In this document: positions 23,645 to 31,899 of the stretch, in pieces
Position numbering within the stretch: position 1 is the first letter of the stretch
How the letters are laid out: the number at the start of each line of letters is the position of its first letter
Source: VMCP01 sp964492925
GTDB taxonomy: Bacteria > Bacteroidota > Bacteroidia > NS11-12g > UBA955
Direction of reading: 5' to 3'
NCBI GenBank assembly: GCA_964492925.1
Contig: CAZBMF010000017.1
Location: 1-31,899, forward strand
Length of the DNA stretch: 31,899 nt
Notes under the pieces: model-generated
What the model saw: only the letters and a program-made list of their open reading frames with translations
What the model was told of the DNA's origin: nothing
The model's database searches: none
Position numbers and translations under genes: made by a program

Positions 23645-24214
23645 GCTTTCTTTAATTTCTTGAGGGACAAGATGTTGTATGCTTTGTTCGGCGAATTCAA
23701 TTTGGTCGTGGTTTTGCCATAAAACATCCCTGATTTGGGTAGCACTGATTTCCATCAAAGGCGCATCGAACCATTTTGCATGATAAGGCATTTGATCTGG
23801 CTTTGGGTATCCAGGTCTTGGATAAACGTTTAGCGGACAAATTTCAGCAAGTTCTGTGGCATTTTGCCATTTATGAAAATTATGCAAATTGTCGGCACCC
23901 ATGATGAGTTCAAAATGATCATCGGGGTAAACAGCGGTTAGATGCTTTACGGTTTTAAAAGTAAATGAAGGAATAGGAAGGTGGAATTCCACATCGGAAC
24001 ACAAGAATTGCGGTAAATTTTGAAGGGCCATTTGTACCCATTTAAGTCTGATTTCTGCCGGAATTAAAGTTTCTTCAGATTTGTGCGGGTTTAATGGAGA
24101 TGGAACAAACCAAACTTCGTCAAAGTTGGCTTTTTCCATGATGAGGTTTGCTACTTGAATATGTCCAACGTGAATTGGATTGAATGAGCCAAAATAAAGG
24201 CCAATATTCCTCAT
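23612..24214 (-). CDS. nadD: Nicotinate-nucleotide adenylyltransferase NadD
   Basis: A 200-residue nucleotidyltransferase that makes nicotinate adenine dinucleotide from nicotinate mononucleotide and ATP in NAD synthesis. Motifs: GLYFGSFNPIHVGHIQVANL with the H-x-G-H nucleotide site, VPSPLNPHK, the MGADNL region, and ISATQIRD in the ISSTxxR position. It overlaps gmk by 4 nt (ATGA) and overlaps the BASS gene tail to tail. The gmk-nadD pair is a frequent neighbour set in Bacteroidota. Confidence 0.96.
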   Translation of the reverse strand: MRNIGLYFGSFNPIHVGHIQVANLIMEKANFDEVWFVPSPLNPHKSEETLIPAEIRLKWVQMALQNLPQFLCSDVEFHLPIPSFTFKTVKHLTAVYPDDHFELIMGADNLHNFHKWQNATELAEICPLNVYPRPGYPKPDQMPYHAKWFDAPLMEISATQIRDVLWQNHDQIEFAEQSIQHLVPQEIKESLTSFFQSIKP

Positions 24215-24780
24215 TGTTTTTGCAAGAAATTATTGACTAGGTTTTCGCAGTTTACGAAAGTTTCTTCGAGAATGTCATTCACCACCACTACATCGTATTG
24301 ATTTTCGAAACTCAATTCGTAATTGGCTTTTGCAATTCTTTCTTTCAATTGGTGTTCTACCTCAGTGCTTCTTTTAGTGAGTCTTTCTAGCAAAATTTCA
24401 ACACTTGGCGGACGCAAAAATACAGCCAGTGCTTGATCACCAAATTGACGTTTAAGGGCAAGTCCACCCTTTACATCAACATCAAAAACCACGGCTTTTC
24501 CTTCGGCCCATATTTTCTTTACTTCACTCCAAAGTGTGCCATATAGAATACCGGCATAGACTTCTTCATGTTCTAAAAATTCGTTGTTTTTAATTCTATT
24601 TTGAAAGTCTTCTAGCTTTAAGAAATGATATTCACGCCCTGAAACTTCACCCGGACGAGGTTGGCGTGTGGTTGCACTCACAGAAAAAGAGAGTTTGTTC
24701 GACATGATATCCAACAAATGCTTGACAACCGTGGTTTTACCAGAACCTGAAGGTGCAGAGAAAATAATGAGCTTATCCAA
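24211..24780 (-). CDS. gmk: Guanylate kinase
   Basis: A 189-residue kinase converting GMP and ATP to GDP and ADP. P-loop FSAPSGSGKTTVVKHL near the N-terminus; GMP-binding segment TTRQPRPGEVSGREYHFL; VFDVDVKGGLALKRQF; lid segment with RLTKRSTE. The start is taken as TTG at 24780, giving MDKLIIFSAPSGSG, because no in-frame ATG lies at the proper distance and family members begin just before KLIIFSAPSG. It is the first gene of gmk-nadD. Its upstream region contains a 10-bp inverted repeat. Confidence 0.95.
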   Translation of the reverse strand: MDKLIIFSAPSGSGKTTVVKHLLDIMSNKLSFSVSATTRQPRPGEVSGREYHFLKLEDFQNRIKNNEFLEHEEVYAGILYGTLWSEVKKIWAEGKAVVFDVDVKGGLALKRQFGDQALAVFLRPPSVEILLERLTKRSTEVEHQLKERIAKANYELSFENQYDVVVVNDILEETFVNCENLVNNFLQKQ

Positions 24781-24861
24781 AATGCGATTTTAAAAATTGA
24801 GAAATACAAAGTTCGTTTTTTTGACTGAATAAACACAGGTAAACACCGAAATAGATTGAAA

Positions 24862-24894
24862 ATTTGCACTTAAAGATTTGCAAAAAGTGCAAAT
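24862..24894. promoter_or_regulatory. Perfect 10-bp inverted repeat upstream of gmk
   Basis: ATTTGCACTT (24862-24871) and AAGTGCAAAT (24885-24894) are perfect inverted arms with a 13-bp spacer that itself contains ATTTGCAAA. It lies between the terminator of the large exoprotein gene and gmk, about 80 bp upstream of the gmk start. It shares the core TTTGCAC with the hu/mutY inverted repeat. Confidence 0.45.
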
Positions 24895-24900
24895 AACAAT

Positions 24901-24930
24901 AAAAAAGGGGAGCCCCTAAAGAAACTCCCC
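24901..24930 (-). terminator. Rho-independent terminator of the large exoprotein gene
   Basis: Read on the minus strand: GGGGAG, a 12-nt loop, CTCCCC, then six T residues. It begins 25 bp after the stop codon of the gene ending at 24956. The strong GC stem and T-tract make this the clearest terminator in the window. Confidence 0.85.
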
Positions 24931-24955
24931 CCGAATAGAAATGAAATGATTTGGA

Positions 24956-27900
24956 TTATTTTTTGATGACAATCTTTTTGGTTTGATTGAGTGAATTTTT
25001 GATGAAATAAATGCCAGAATATAAATGACTTAAGTTTATTTCGTTTGTCTCATTAATTAGAGCTATTGTTTGCCCCACTTGGTTGTAAACGGTGTAAGTA
25101 TCTATCAAATTTGATGAGAAAACACCTGTGTTACTTGGGTTAGGGTAAATAATGAAGTCTTTTTTAGAAGCTTCAAGTTCAACTGCTGATGAAGTTACAT
25201 TGTTCTTGATTTCAAATAAGGTTACAGTTCCACTAATCTCGTTAGAAACAATCACCATTGGTTTTCCAGTAGGACTTTGGTTTCCTTGAATTAAAATGAT
25301 ACCTTCAGGTCCATTGTCACCACCGAAAATGGTATTGCTTCTTGTGTTTTTGTAATCTACATAAATAGGAGCCATTGGATTTGTAATATCATAAACCATT
25401 ACCCCTCCAATTCTTTCAAGGGTGATAAAAGCATAGGTTTTGTCGCCAAATTTTGCTACAGTAATCCCTTCTGGTTCAGGCCCTTTTGAACGACTTCTAG
25501 ATTTAAGTGTGTTAGACGCTTCATTATCAGCATTGAAAATTCTACCCATAGATGGATGTTGAGATGTTATCAACTCAAATGCATCGCCACTGTTAAATAC
25601 CATTGTGTTGTTAGATAAATCATATATAGAGAATGAACGTGGACCAACCATATACAATTCATCATAGTCGCCATCGGCGTCGTTATCACCATGTAAATTG
25701 GTGATTCTTAATCTACCCAAAGCATGGTCTTCTGCAAGCATTTTTTTATTAGGGAATGCCGCTGAGTCTAACGCTACCGCATTCACGGTTGTGCGTTCAT
25801 TTAAAGGCGTATATTCTTTTTCGTCTCCTTCGTTTGCGGTGATAAGATAATTTTTATTGTTGGCTGTGAAATTGGCAATTTGGTCAGGGGAAGTGAACGC
25901 TTTTACATTCCAATTTGCAATTAATATAGAACCACTTTTGTCGCTGGCATCAAAACCACTTCCCAAGGTTTTAAATTCTTTGGTACCTAGGGCCCAAACC
26001 TCAGTGATTTTTTTCTTTGTAAAATCAATTACACCAATGGCATTATTTTCTTGCAAAGAAACCCAACCCAATTTATTGTCTGGCGTAATGCTGATGTATT
26101 CAGGTTCGAAATCCTGAGCCATTGTGCTCGGTTTGTATAATTTGCGAACTCCTTTGGTTAATAAGTTAGTTTCCTCACTATTGAAACCTTTGAAATCCAA
26201 GATAGTTACATTTGACTGTGTTAGGTTTTGAACACCACCTGAAATATCTATCATTGAAACAGAACCTTCAGGATCAACCGTATAATCTAAACTTGGTTGT
26301 CCTTCATCAGCAGTTACAACAAATGTTCCATCAGGACTAAATCCAACATGATCAGGTAAAGAACCTACGGTTACTTTACTTATAAAATCTCCATTGGTAT
26401 TGAAGAATAATACTTTGCCTGGTTTTTGTTCTACAGAGTCAGGAGAAGCAATTGCCACAATGCCATTTTTTACAGCAACACTGGTGATGCCTCCAAATGG
26501 GGCCATGTCGATAGATTTAACCAATTGAATGCTCAATGGATTAGAAATGTCTGCAATGTCCATTCTTTTTTGAATTGCACTAGTTAAAAATAAACGTTTA
26601 GTGGCTGAATCATATGCAGAAATCTCACAGGTACTTCCAACACTTGGGTTAGGGTCATAACTGTTGATGTGTTGAAGTTCAATTGATTTTGTAGGTTGTG
26701 GGGCAAGTCTATCGTTGTCTTTGATGTAAACAGTTATAAAATCATTGCCACTTACATTAAATCCTACAGCATTTTTAATCCCAAAAACACAATATTCATC
26801 TTGTTCCGGTTCATTATCATCATTGATATTGAAAACTAAAGTTATTTTAGAGGTTGCTTGGTCAAAACTTAAGTTAGCATTGTCCAAATTGATGTCTGAA
26901 TTTGAAGCAGTGTTCCAATTGGACGGCATTTGTTCAATTTTAAAAGATCCGCTATTCGGGAATTTCACTGATAATTTTACAGAAATGGTTTTTGTGCCTT
27001 CCGTAACCGTAATAAAACGATTATCAAAACTCACCGTTGTAGAAAAGTTAAAATTGAAAATATACGGGTTAAATAATTTTCTGTTTTCTTTATCAATGAC
27101 ATTCGATACGGTTAACGAATAGTTTGTATTGTTTAAGAATGCAGTTGAATAAGTTAGTGTAGCGGTGTCGGCTAAAATTCCATTTTTAGTTACAGAAATG
27201 CTGCTCAAATTTGCGATTCCTGTGTATGCTGCAACATTCGTTATGCTTGCAGAGTCCATGTCTCTACTAAAAATAACACGAATGGCATTCGCCGATAAAA
27301 GTTCAGCTTTTACCACTGTTGGTGAACCGGGGAAAATCCAATTAGGGAAAGTTTGTGCCGCTGTTCCAGAGGCAGCTCCCTTCCAATTAGCGGTATCGTA
27401 AATGAGGGATTTTAACTGCGCAATGCTACCGGTTGTTGGACCAGAATAGTAAGCGTTAGTGGTATTTCCGGAAACGTTTCCTTTGGTATTGGCATGTTGA
27501 ATGGCATTTAGTGCATCTGTTAATGAAGTAGGCAACATAGAGTTACTTCCTGAGCATAAAGTATTGGCAGAGAGCCAGATGTTTGAGCTGAAAGCAGTAA
27601 TGTATGAAGGGTTTTCAATTGGGCCAGTATACGCAATCACTTGGTCGCCAGAGCTGCTTAGTCCAAATTTGGCACCTGTAATTGTTCCAACAGAAGTACT
27701 AGGGATATCGTTTTTAATTTGAACAATACTTCCGGCCGCCACTCCCGTTACAGGAGCAATCCAAGTTAGACCACCAGAACACTGAGGAGTCAAATTATTG
27801 GTGTATTTCGCATCGGTAAATTGAATTCTAGTATTAGGCAAAATGTCAACAAATGTTACAAATTGAAATTCATCATCTGTAGTAAGTGCATTCATTCTGT

Positions 27901-29044
27901 AGGCAATTACTGAAATATCGGCAGGTTTAAAAGTAGTTTGTTCCGGTAATACCTTTACGGTGGCGCTCAAATTGGTTTTGATTAAATTTCCAATTGAATC
28001 AGATAGAACATTGTTTTTTATTCCAAAAAAATATTCCGTATTGGCTAACAACAGGTTGGTTGGTGTTATGGTAATTGTATTGTTATTAATTTGTGCATCA
28101 AAACCAATAGTGGTTCCAGTGCTGGTTTTTAGGAAAACACAGGTGTCAACATTGTTGTTATTGAGGGATATTGACTTGAAAATAAAGGGTTTATCATCGA
28201 AAGTAATTGTGAATTTGGTGTTGTTCCAAATCGCTGTATCGCCGTTTTTAGGAAAAAATGAAGCAATAGGTGCAGTTGTATCAGAAGCTCCTTCAAAAGT
28301 AATAGAAGAACTTCCATCTGTAACAGAAGTTACTGTAGAAGCAAAGGTTCGAGGCGTTTTGAAGCTATTAGAAACCGTATTGAATTTGCCCGATGCTACT
28401 ATGTAATTTGCACCAGGATCTCCAATTAAAAATGAGCTAGAATTGAGTTTTCCTCCATTGTAAATATCATTTACCGGAAGTTGATAGCCGGCAGCACCAG
28501 ACGCATTGATAGCAGTACCGAAAGCGGTTCCATAAAAAATTGCATCAACCGGCACTGTTGTAGAGTCAATACTTGAAACATTGTTTGCAAATACCGCAAT
28601 GGCATCTGCACTCGAGCCTCCATTCCCAAATACACCCGTTGCATTGATATTTCCAATTCCACCATCTCCAGCAGTTGTCATGTTGTTAATGGTTTTTATT
28701 TTCAATCCATTAACTTTCATGCAAGAACCACCCACATAAACAACGTCGCCTTGTTTTACTGTTCCGGTATTGATTTCAAATGCATACGTGATGCTTTTGC
28801 CCTCTTTCCAGCCACGAACAGTGGCTGTTCCATTGTTGGCCACAATAACGGTATATGGATTTTTACTGAAGTCAATAGATTCAGTTGCAACCAATTCTAC
28901 AAACTCTTTGCAGGAATCGGTTCCAGTTGGATTCACAAAGGCCTCGGATATAACCAATCCCGGATTTTGTGCTTTTACGGTATGAGCATATATTACGCCA
29001 CATACCATGAATAAAATCAGTTTTAACGTGTTTTTCATTTGCAT
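24956..29044 (-). CDS. Large multidomain choice-of-anchor-I exoprotein with T9SS sorting domain
   Basis: 1362 residues; the second Met (29038) is an equally good start. Signal peptide with cleavage near HTVKAQ. Domains in order: a lamin-tail-like beta domain (about 28-225, LVISEAFVNPTGTDSCKEFV); an SbsA-like Ig domain (about 255-370, PKNGDTAIWNNTKFTITF); a second beta region (about 375-570); another SbsA-like Ig (about 575-670, IRVIFSRDMDSASI); a Calx-beta-like segment (about 675-785, VFNINDDNEPEQDEY); a beta-propeller of the choice-of-anchor-I type (about 790-1270), with GFSPDGTFVVTADEGQPS and GPEPEGITVAKFGDKTYAFI; and a T9SS type A domain (about 1290-1362, IIYPNPSNTGVFSS, ending KKIVIKK). 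A secreted or surface protein; some related propellers occur beside phytase- or esterase-like domains, but no activity is shown. Confidence 0.88.
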   Translation of the reverse strand: MQMKNTLKLILFMVCGVIYAHTVKAQNPGLVISEAFVNPTGTDSCKEFVELVATESIDFSKNPYTVIVANNGTATVRGWKEGKSITYAFEINTGTVKQGDVVYVGGSCMKVNGLKIKTINNMTTAGDGGIGNINATGVFGNGGSSADAIAVFANNVSSIDSTTVPVDAIFYGTAFGTAINASGAAGYQLPVNDIYNGGKLNSSSFLIGDPGANYIVASGKFNTVSNSFKTPRTFASTVTSVTDGSSSITFEGASDTTAPIASFFPKNGDTAIWNNTKFTITFDDKPFIFKSISLNNNNVDTCVFLKTSTGTTIGFDAQINNNTITITPTNLLLANTEYFFGIKNNVLSDSIGNLIKTNLSATVKVLPEQTTFKPADISVIAYRMNALTTDDEFQFVTFVDILPNTRIQFTDAKYTNNLTPQCSGGLTWIAPVTGVAAGSIVQIKNDIPSTSVGTITGAKFGLSSSGDQVIAYTGPIENPSYITAFSSNIWLSANTLCSGSNSMLPTSLTDALNAIQHANTKGNVSGNTTNAYYSGPTTGSIAQLKSLIYDTANWKGAASGTAAQTFPNWIFPGSPTVVKAELLSANAIRVIFSRDMDSASITNVAAYTGIANLSSISVTKNGILADTATLTYSTAFLNNTNYSLTVSNVIDKENRKLFNPYIFNFNFSTTVSFDNRFITVTEGTKTISVKLSVKFPNSGSFKIEQMPSNWNTASNSDINLDNANLSFDQATSKITLVFNINDDNEPEQDEYCVFGIKNAVGFNVSGNDFITVYIKDNDRLAPQPTKSIELQHINSYDPNPSVGSTCEISAYDSATKRLFLTSAIQKRMDIADISNPLSIQLVKSIDMAPFGGITSVAVKNGIVAIASPDSVEQKPGKVLFFNTNGDFISKVTVGSLPDHVGFSPDGTFVVTADEGQPSLDYTVDPEGSVSMIDISGGVQNLTQSNVTILDFKGFNSEETNLLTKGVRKLYKPSTMAQDFEPEYISITPDNKLGWVSLQENNAIGVIDFTKKKITEVWALGTKEFKTLGSGFDASDKSGSILIANWNVKAFTSPDQIANFTANNKNYLITANEGDEKEYTPLNERTTVNAVALDSAAFPNKKMLAEDHALGRLRITNLHGDNDADGDYDELYMVGPRSFSIYDLSNNTMVFNSGDAFELITSQHPSMGRIFNADNEASNTLKSRSRSKGPEPEGITVAKFGDKTYAFITLERIGGVMVYDITNPMAPIYVDYKNTRSNTIFGGDNGPEGIILIQGNQSPTGKPMVIVSNEISGTVTLFEIKNNVTSSAVELEASKKDFIIYPNPSNTGVFSSNLIDTYTVYNQVGQTIALINETNEINLSHLYSGIYFIKNSLNQTKKIVIKK

Positions 29045-29159
29045 ATAAATTCATGCAAATTGACACAGTAAATGTGATGATGGATTTACGCCATCATTAT
29101 CAAAAGAAAAATAAAATTCTGATTTTTGCGAAAAATATTAACAGAATTTTACGCAATTA

Positions 29160-29792
29160 TTACATCATCTCGAAAAGTTCAGTATGGGGTTTTCTAACTT
29201 TAGGTAAGGATGCTAGTTTGTCGTTTTCTTCGTCGCGGTAACCCAAAGCAAGAATCACGCTGCTGGTGAGGTTGCGCTCTTTTAGGCCCAAAACCTGATC
29301 TAGTCCCTCGTGATTAAAACCTTCCATTGGAGTAGTGTCGATTTTCAATTTTGCTGCAGTATCCATGGCCATTCCAAGGGCAATGTAACACTGACGAGAA
29401 GCCCATTCAGCCGTTTGTTGCTCATTTTTGTTGGAAGTAAATCCATGGATGCTTTTTTTGAAACCATCAAGAGCTTCTATCGGAATTTGACGTGTGTTGG
29501 CAATGTTGCTCAAATAGTTTTGGATATGCTGATTATGAACTTCTGTGTATGCGGCAAAAACCAAAAGATGTGAAGCATCAGAAATTTGAGTTTGGTTGTA
29601 CGCAATTGGCAATAATTGCTCTCTCAAGGCTGAATTTTTGTCAATGACAAAAACTTTAAACGCTTGTAAACCCAAGGAAGTTGGCGCCAAACGAATGGCC
29701 TCTAATATGGTGTCAATATGTTCTTGAGAGATAATTTTTGAGCTATATTTTTTGGTGGCATAACGCCAATTCAAATGTTGGATTGCTTCCAT
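29160..29792 (-). CDS. NAD(P)H-dependent nitroreductase family flavoprotein
   Basis: 210 residues from the ATG at 29792 (MEAIQHLNWRYATKKYSS). The longer open frame adds 40 residues with no family resemblance and overlaps the divergent gene. FMN-binding features of the NfsB type: NWRYATKKY near the start, RLAPTSLGLQAFKVFVI, EWASRQCYIALGMAMDTAAK, and TTPMEGFNHEGLDQVLGL in the C-terminal half. Likely a cytoplasmic homodimer with FMN that reduces nitroaromatics or quinones; the physiological substrate is unknown. It is divergent from the first small barrel gene across 109 bp. Confidence 0.92.
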   Translation of the reverse strand: MEAIQHLNWRYATKKYSSKIISQEHIDTILEAIRLAPTSLGLQAFKVFVIDKNSALREQLLPIAYNQTQISDASHLLVFAAYTEVHNQHIQNYLSNIANTRQIPIEALDGFKKSIHGFTSNKNEQQTAEWASRQCYIALGMAMDTAAKLKIDTTPMEGFNHEGLDQVLGLKERNLTSSVILALGYRDEENDKLASLPKVRKPHTELFEMM

Positions 29793-29901
29793 GATGCAAA
29801 GATAAACAATCAAAATTATTGGTTGTTTTAGGGATTGATAAATTGCTTTAATTTTTGTTGTAATTCTCATTGATTTTTGCCATTTTTGATCCATTAAATT
29901 T

Positions 29902-30561
29902 ATGAAATTCAAATATTTTACACTGATTTTAACAATTGCTATTTCGGGTAAATCATATTCTCAAATTGGTTCAGGTAACAAAATTATCAATGCGAGTTTG
30001 CTTTATTCATCGGTGAGTAAAGAAGATAATTTATCTTTAACCTATTCAAAAAATACGAATATTAGCTCGGTGATGGGTGCTGGTATTGGTTATTTTGTAC
30101 GTGATAAAATTAGCATGGGTTTAGATATTGGATATGCGTATTTGAAATCAGAAGATGAAGAGGGTTCAACCAGAATTAATTCAGATATTTCCGGTGTTAT
30201 ACTTGGTGTTAGTTCCAGATTATATACCCCTTTGGTGGGTCAATTGCAGTTTTTTATAAACCCTAAGTTTAGCACCACAAATATGACCGGTACTTCTAGA
30301 ATGGTCAGTTCTTTCGATCAAAATGTTTTAAAATCTCAATTAATTTACTACAATTTGGGTGTTGGTGCTGGTTTAACTTTTCTGGTGAATAAACACTGGG
30401 GACTCGATGTATATTTACCGGATGTTTTGTTATATAGCTATACGTATTCAAACCTTTCGGGAATGAATTCTTATGACAACGTTACGGAAACAAAGGTTGA
30501 ATTCAAAGTGCTTCCAGGGGGCGCCGATAAATGGGCATTTGGTCTGAGTTATTTCTTTTGA
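29902..30561 (+). CDS. Small outer-membrane beta-barrel protein (paralog A)
   Basis: 219 residues with a signal peptide (MKFKYFTLILTIAISGKSYS, then Q). The mature protein is a run of amphipathic strands (ISMGLDIGYAYLKSEDEE, FFINPKFSTTN, LGVGAGLTFLVNKHWGLDVY) ending in FGLSYFF. The terminal Phe is typical of BAM-assembled barrels. It falls in the broad outer-membrane beta-barrel (OmpW/OmpX-like) group with no assigned function. Paralog B lies 425 bp downstream and shares the V/I-N-K-x-W-G-L-D strand and the Y-F-F terminus. Confidence 0.8.
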   Translation: MKFKYFTLILTIAISGKSYSQIGSGNKIINASLLYSSVSKEDNLSLTYSKNTNISSVMGAGIGYFVRDKISMGLDIGYAYLKSEDEEGSTRINSDISGVILGVSSRLYTPLVGQLQFFINPKFSTTNMTGTSRMVSSFDQNVLKSQLIYYNLGVGAGLTFLVNKHWGLDVYLPDVLLYSYTYSNLSGMNSYDNVTETKVEFKVLPGGADKWAFGLSYFF

Positions 30562-30986
30562 TCATTTGCTTGTTGTAATTGGATGAGATTGAAAGCAACT
30601 GGTTGTTAGAGGGGGCCGGGAATTTCCTGCAATTGCCCATGACGAAAATATGACTCATGTTTTGGTTTTTTTAACGTAATCTTGTGAAAACCAATTGCTC
30701 CATGATAAAAACAATAGACTTTTTTACCCTTTCTCTTTCCTTCTTAATTGTGAAAAACACAAACGCTCTATTTTCTGTGGGTATAAAAATGTTGGGACTT
30801 AACTTCGGGGATCCATCGGTTAAATTATAAATGCTAATAAAACACTTAATAATTCATCTTGCTCCGAACACTACAATGAACCATTATTTTTTTGCAAAAA
30901 TTGCAAATCTTTTTTAATGTTTTATGATTATTCCGTAACGTGAATGTTAAGATTTCCTATAATTTGCAAAAACAAAATAAAAAAAT
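30562..30986 (+). other. 425-bp intergenic region with a 42-codon ORF and an inverted repeat
   Basis: No convincing complete gene. A short frame at 30702-30830 encodes 42 residues: a hydrophobic start (MIKTIDFFTLSLSFLIVK) and then GIKMLGLNFGDPS, which resembles the first strand of paralog B (GKRMVGLSITHSTS). It may be a decayed barrel-gene start. TTGGTTTT (30662-30669) and AAAACCAA (30687-30694) form a perfect 8-bp inverted repeat. Close to the next gene, TATAATTTG (30958-30966) is near the -7 consensus TAnnTTTG, with one extra spacer base. Confidence 0.4.
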
Positions 30987-31661
30987 ATGAAAAAACAAAA
31001 ATTAATGACCTTGGCTATCTGCACTTTATTTTTCAGTACTGCAGAAAAAGTGAATGCTCAGTTTGAAGCAGGAAAAAGAATGGTTGGATTATCCATTACA
31101 CATAGTACATCAGATGATGCCTACAATAATGGTTCAGGGGGAGCTCAAAGCAGAAAAAGTTCTAATTTTTTATTGTATCCACAGTTTCAATATTTTTATA
31201 AAAACAATATTTCCTTAGGAATTGGGGTTGTTTTGATCAATTCAACAAGTGAATCGGAATTATCTTGGGGCAAATCAAAAACCAAAACATCTGGATACGG
31301 ATTTTCAGTTGGGTCTAGGATTTATGCCAACAACGATCACAAATTAAGGTTTTTTGCAAGTCCACAATTGGGCTTAATAAAGGAGTCAGGAGAAACTGAA
31401 GATTTATCTCCTAATCCTGGTCCGAAGGAAATGATGACGTCAACTCAAAAGTTAGTATCAGTTGGGGGTGGTTTCACTTACATGATTAATAAAAATTGGG
31501 GATTAGATTTTGGAATAGGTAATTTAATTACAATAAATTCTTCTGAAATGGAAGTTAAATATGAAGGAGATTCATCGTCAGAAACCAGTAAATCTGTTGA
31601 TTTTATGTTGGCTCCATTAGATTTAAGTTCATTTGCATTTGCAGTTAACTATTTCTTCTAA
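30987..31661 (+). CDS. Small outer-membrane beta-barrel protein (paralog B)
   Basis: 224 residues; signal peptide with basic start MKKQKLMTLAICTLFFSTAE and cleavage near NAQ. Strands alternate polar and aromatic residues (FLLYPQFQYFYKNNISLGIG, YGFSVGSRIYANNDHKLRFF, FTYMINKNWGLDFGIGNLI) and the chain ends FAFAVNYFF, again with a terminal Phe. The overall plan is that of paralog A, with longer, Ser-rich loops. A -7-like TATAATTTG lies about 20 bp before the ATG, so it probably has its own promoter. Function unknown. Confidence 0.8.
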   Translation: MKKQKLMTLAICTLFFSTAEKVNAQFEAGKRMVGLSITHSTSDDAYNNGSGGAQSRKSSNFLLYPQFQYFYKNNISLGIGVVLINSTSESELSWGKSKTKTSGYGFSVGSRIYANNDHKLRFFASPQLGLIKESGETEDLSPNPGPKEMMTSTQKLVSVGGGFTYMINKNWGLDFGIGNLITINSSEMEVKYEGDSSSETSKSVDFMLAPLDLSSFAFAVNYFF

Positions 31662-31780
31662 TTCATCTGAATTAACGCTCTGAAGCATTGATTTAGTCAG
31701 CCAAGAAATATCATCCAATTGCCATAATTTCATTCAGTGGTAACAACATCATTATTTTTCTCGTCAATATAATTACAACC

Positions 31781-31899
31781 ATGAAAAAAATACTTTTATC
31801 TCTTTCGCTATTAATGTTATCGGCAACTGCCTTTGTTACGCTAAATTCTTGTACAAAAGATGACAAGATAACCGATGTAAATGCCAGCAGCATTGAAGA
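31781..31899 (+). CDS. Lipoprotein, N-terminal fragment cut by window edge
   Basis: Only 39 codons are visible. The start MKKILLSLSLLMLSATAFVT is followed by LNSC, a plausible lipobox, then charged residues (TKDDKITDVNAS). This is the usual look of a Bacteroidota surface or periplasmic lipoprotein. It starts 119 bp after paralog B. Nothing more can be said about its function. Confidence 0.7.
   Translation, partial: MKKILLSLSLLMLSATAFVTLNSCTKDDKITDVNASSIE

Noticed and set aside
24925..24938. CCCCCGAATAG beside the terminator, similar to the 22-nt repeat core
   Set aside because: Only CCCCCGAA matches; the C-run is explained by the terminator stem.
25857..28406. Several plus-strand open frames of 70-150 codons across the large exoprotein gene
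   Set aside because: They are antisense shadows of a long, convincing coding frame and show no family motifs.
29793..29912. 40-residue N-terminal extension of the nitroreductase frame
   Set aside because: It covers the divergent promoter region and the first codons of the neighbouring barrel gene, and family members start near MEAIQHLNWRYATKKY.

Overview
The window looks like a chromosomal segment of a member of the Bacteroidota, probably a gliding or gliding-derived lineage. The DNA is AT-rich. Five predicted exoproteins end in type IX secretion (T9SS) C-terminal sorting domains. gldE and gldD sit behind mutY and ssb, which is a known Bacteroidota gene order. Shine-Dalgarno sequences are mostly absent, and several starts have a TTTG-type -7 element close upstream. 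I saw no rRNA, tRNA, CRISPR array, insertion sequence or phage gene.

Layout. (1) 1-1000, minus: a TPR protein cut by the left edge, and an HU-type DNA-binding protein. (2) 1050-6368, plus: mutY, ssb, gldE, gldD and a PorE-like OmpA-family protein, tightly packed and probably one operon. (3) 6420-12658, plus: four secreted proteins with 3-21 bp spacing, namely two paralogous metallophosphoesterases, a YHYH protein and a double-DUF1566 protein. All four have T9SS-type C-termini. This is the best candidate here for an uncharacterised surface system. (4) 12682-18273, minus: a gene chain with very short gaps and stop/start overlaps, in transcription order M23 peptidase, MerR regulator, PorV/FadL-like barrel, HhH-plus-barrel outer-membrane protein, pdxJ, and an S1/P1 or phospholipase-C-type zinc enzyme. 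A gamma-carbonic anhydrase gene lies just upstream on the same strand. (5) 18955-23644, plus: a DUF3024 protein, hutI, a bacilliredoxin, an inositol-monophosphatase-family enzyme, a LysE-type exporter and a bile-acid:sodium-symporter-family protein. (6) 23612-24780, minus: gmk and nadD. (7) 24956-29044, minus: a 1362-residue T9SS exoprotein with a clear intrinsic terminator. (8) 29160-29792, minus: a nitroreductase. (9) 29902-31899, plus: two related small outer-membrane barrels separated by a 425-bp gap, then the start of a lipoprotein.

How the parts may work together. GldD, GldE and the PorE-like protein belong to, or are associated with, the gliding/T9SS apparatus. The cluster immediately downstream encodes T9SS clients, so machinery and cargo are adjacent. 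The minus-strand chain links envelope functions (peptidoglycan hydrolase, outer-membrane barrels, secreted zinc enzyme) to a regulator and to vitamin B6 synthesis. Small-scale structure worth attention: a 22-nt near-identical direct repeat lying exactly 52 bp upstream of both DUF3024 and hutI, and inverted repeats in the hu/mutY, gmk, lysE-type and metallophosphoesterase upstream regions.
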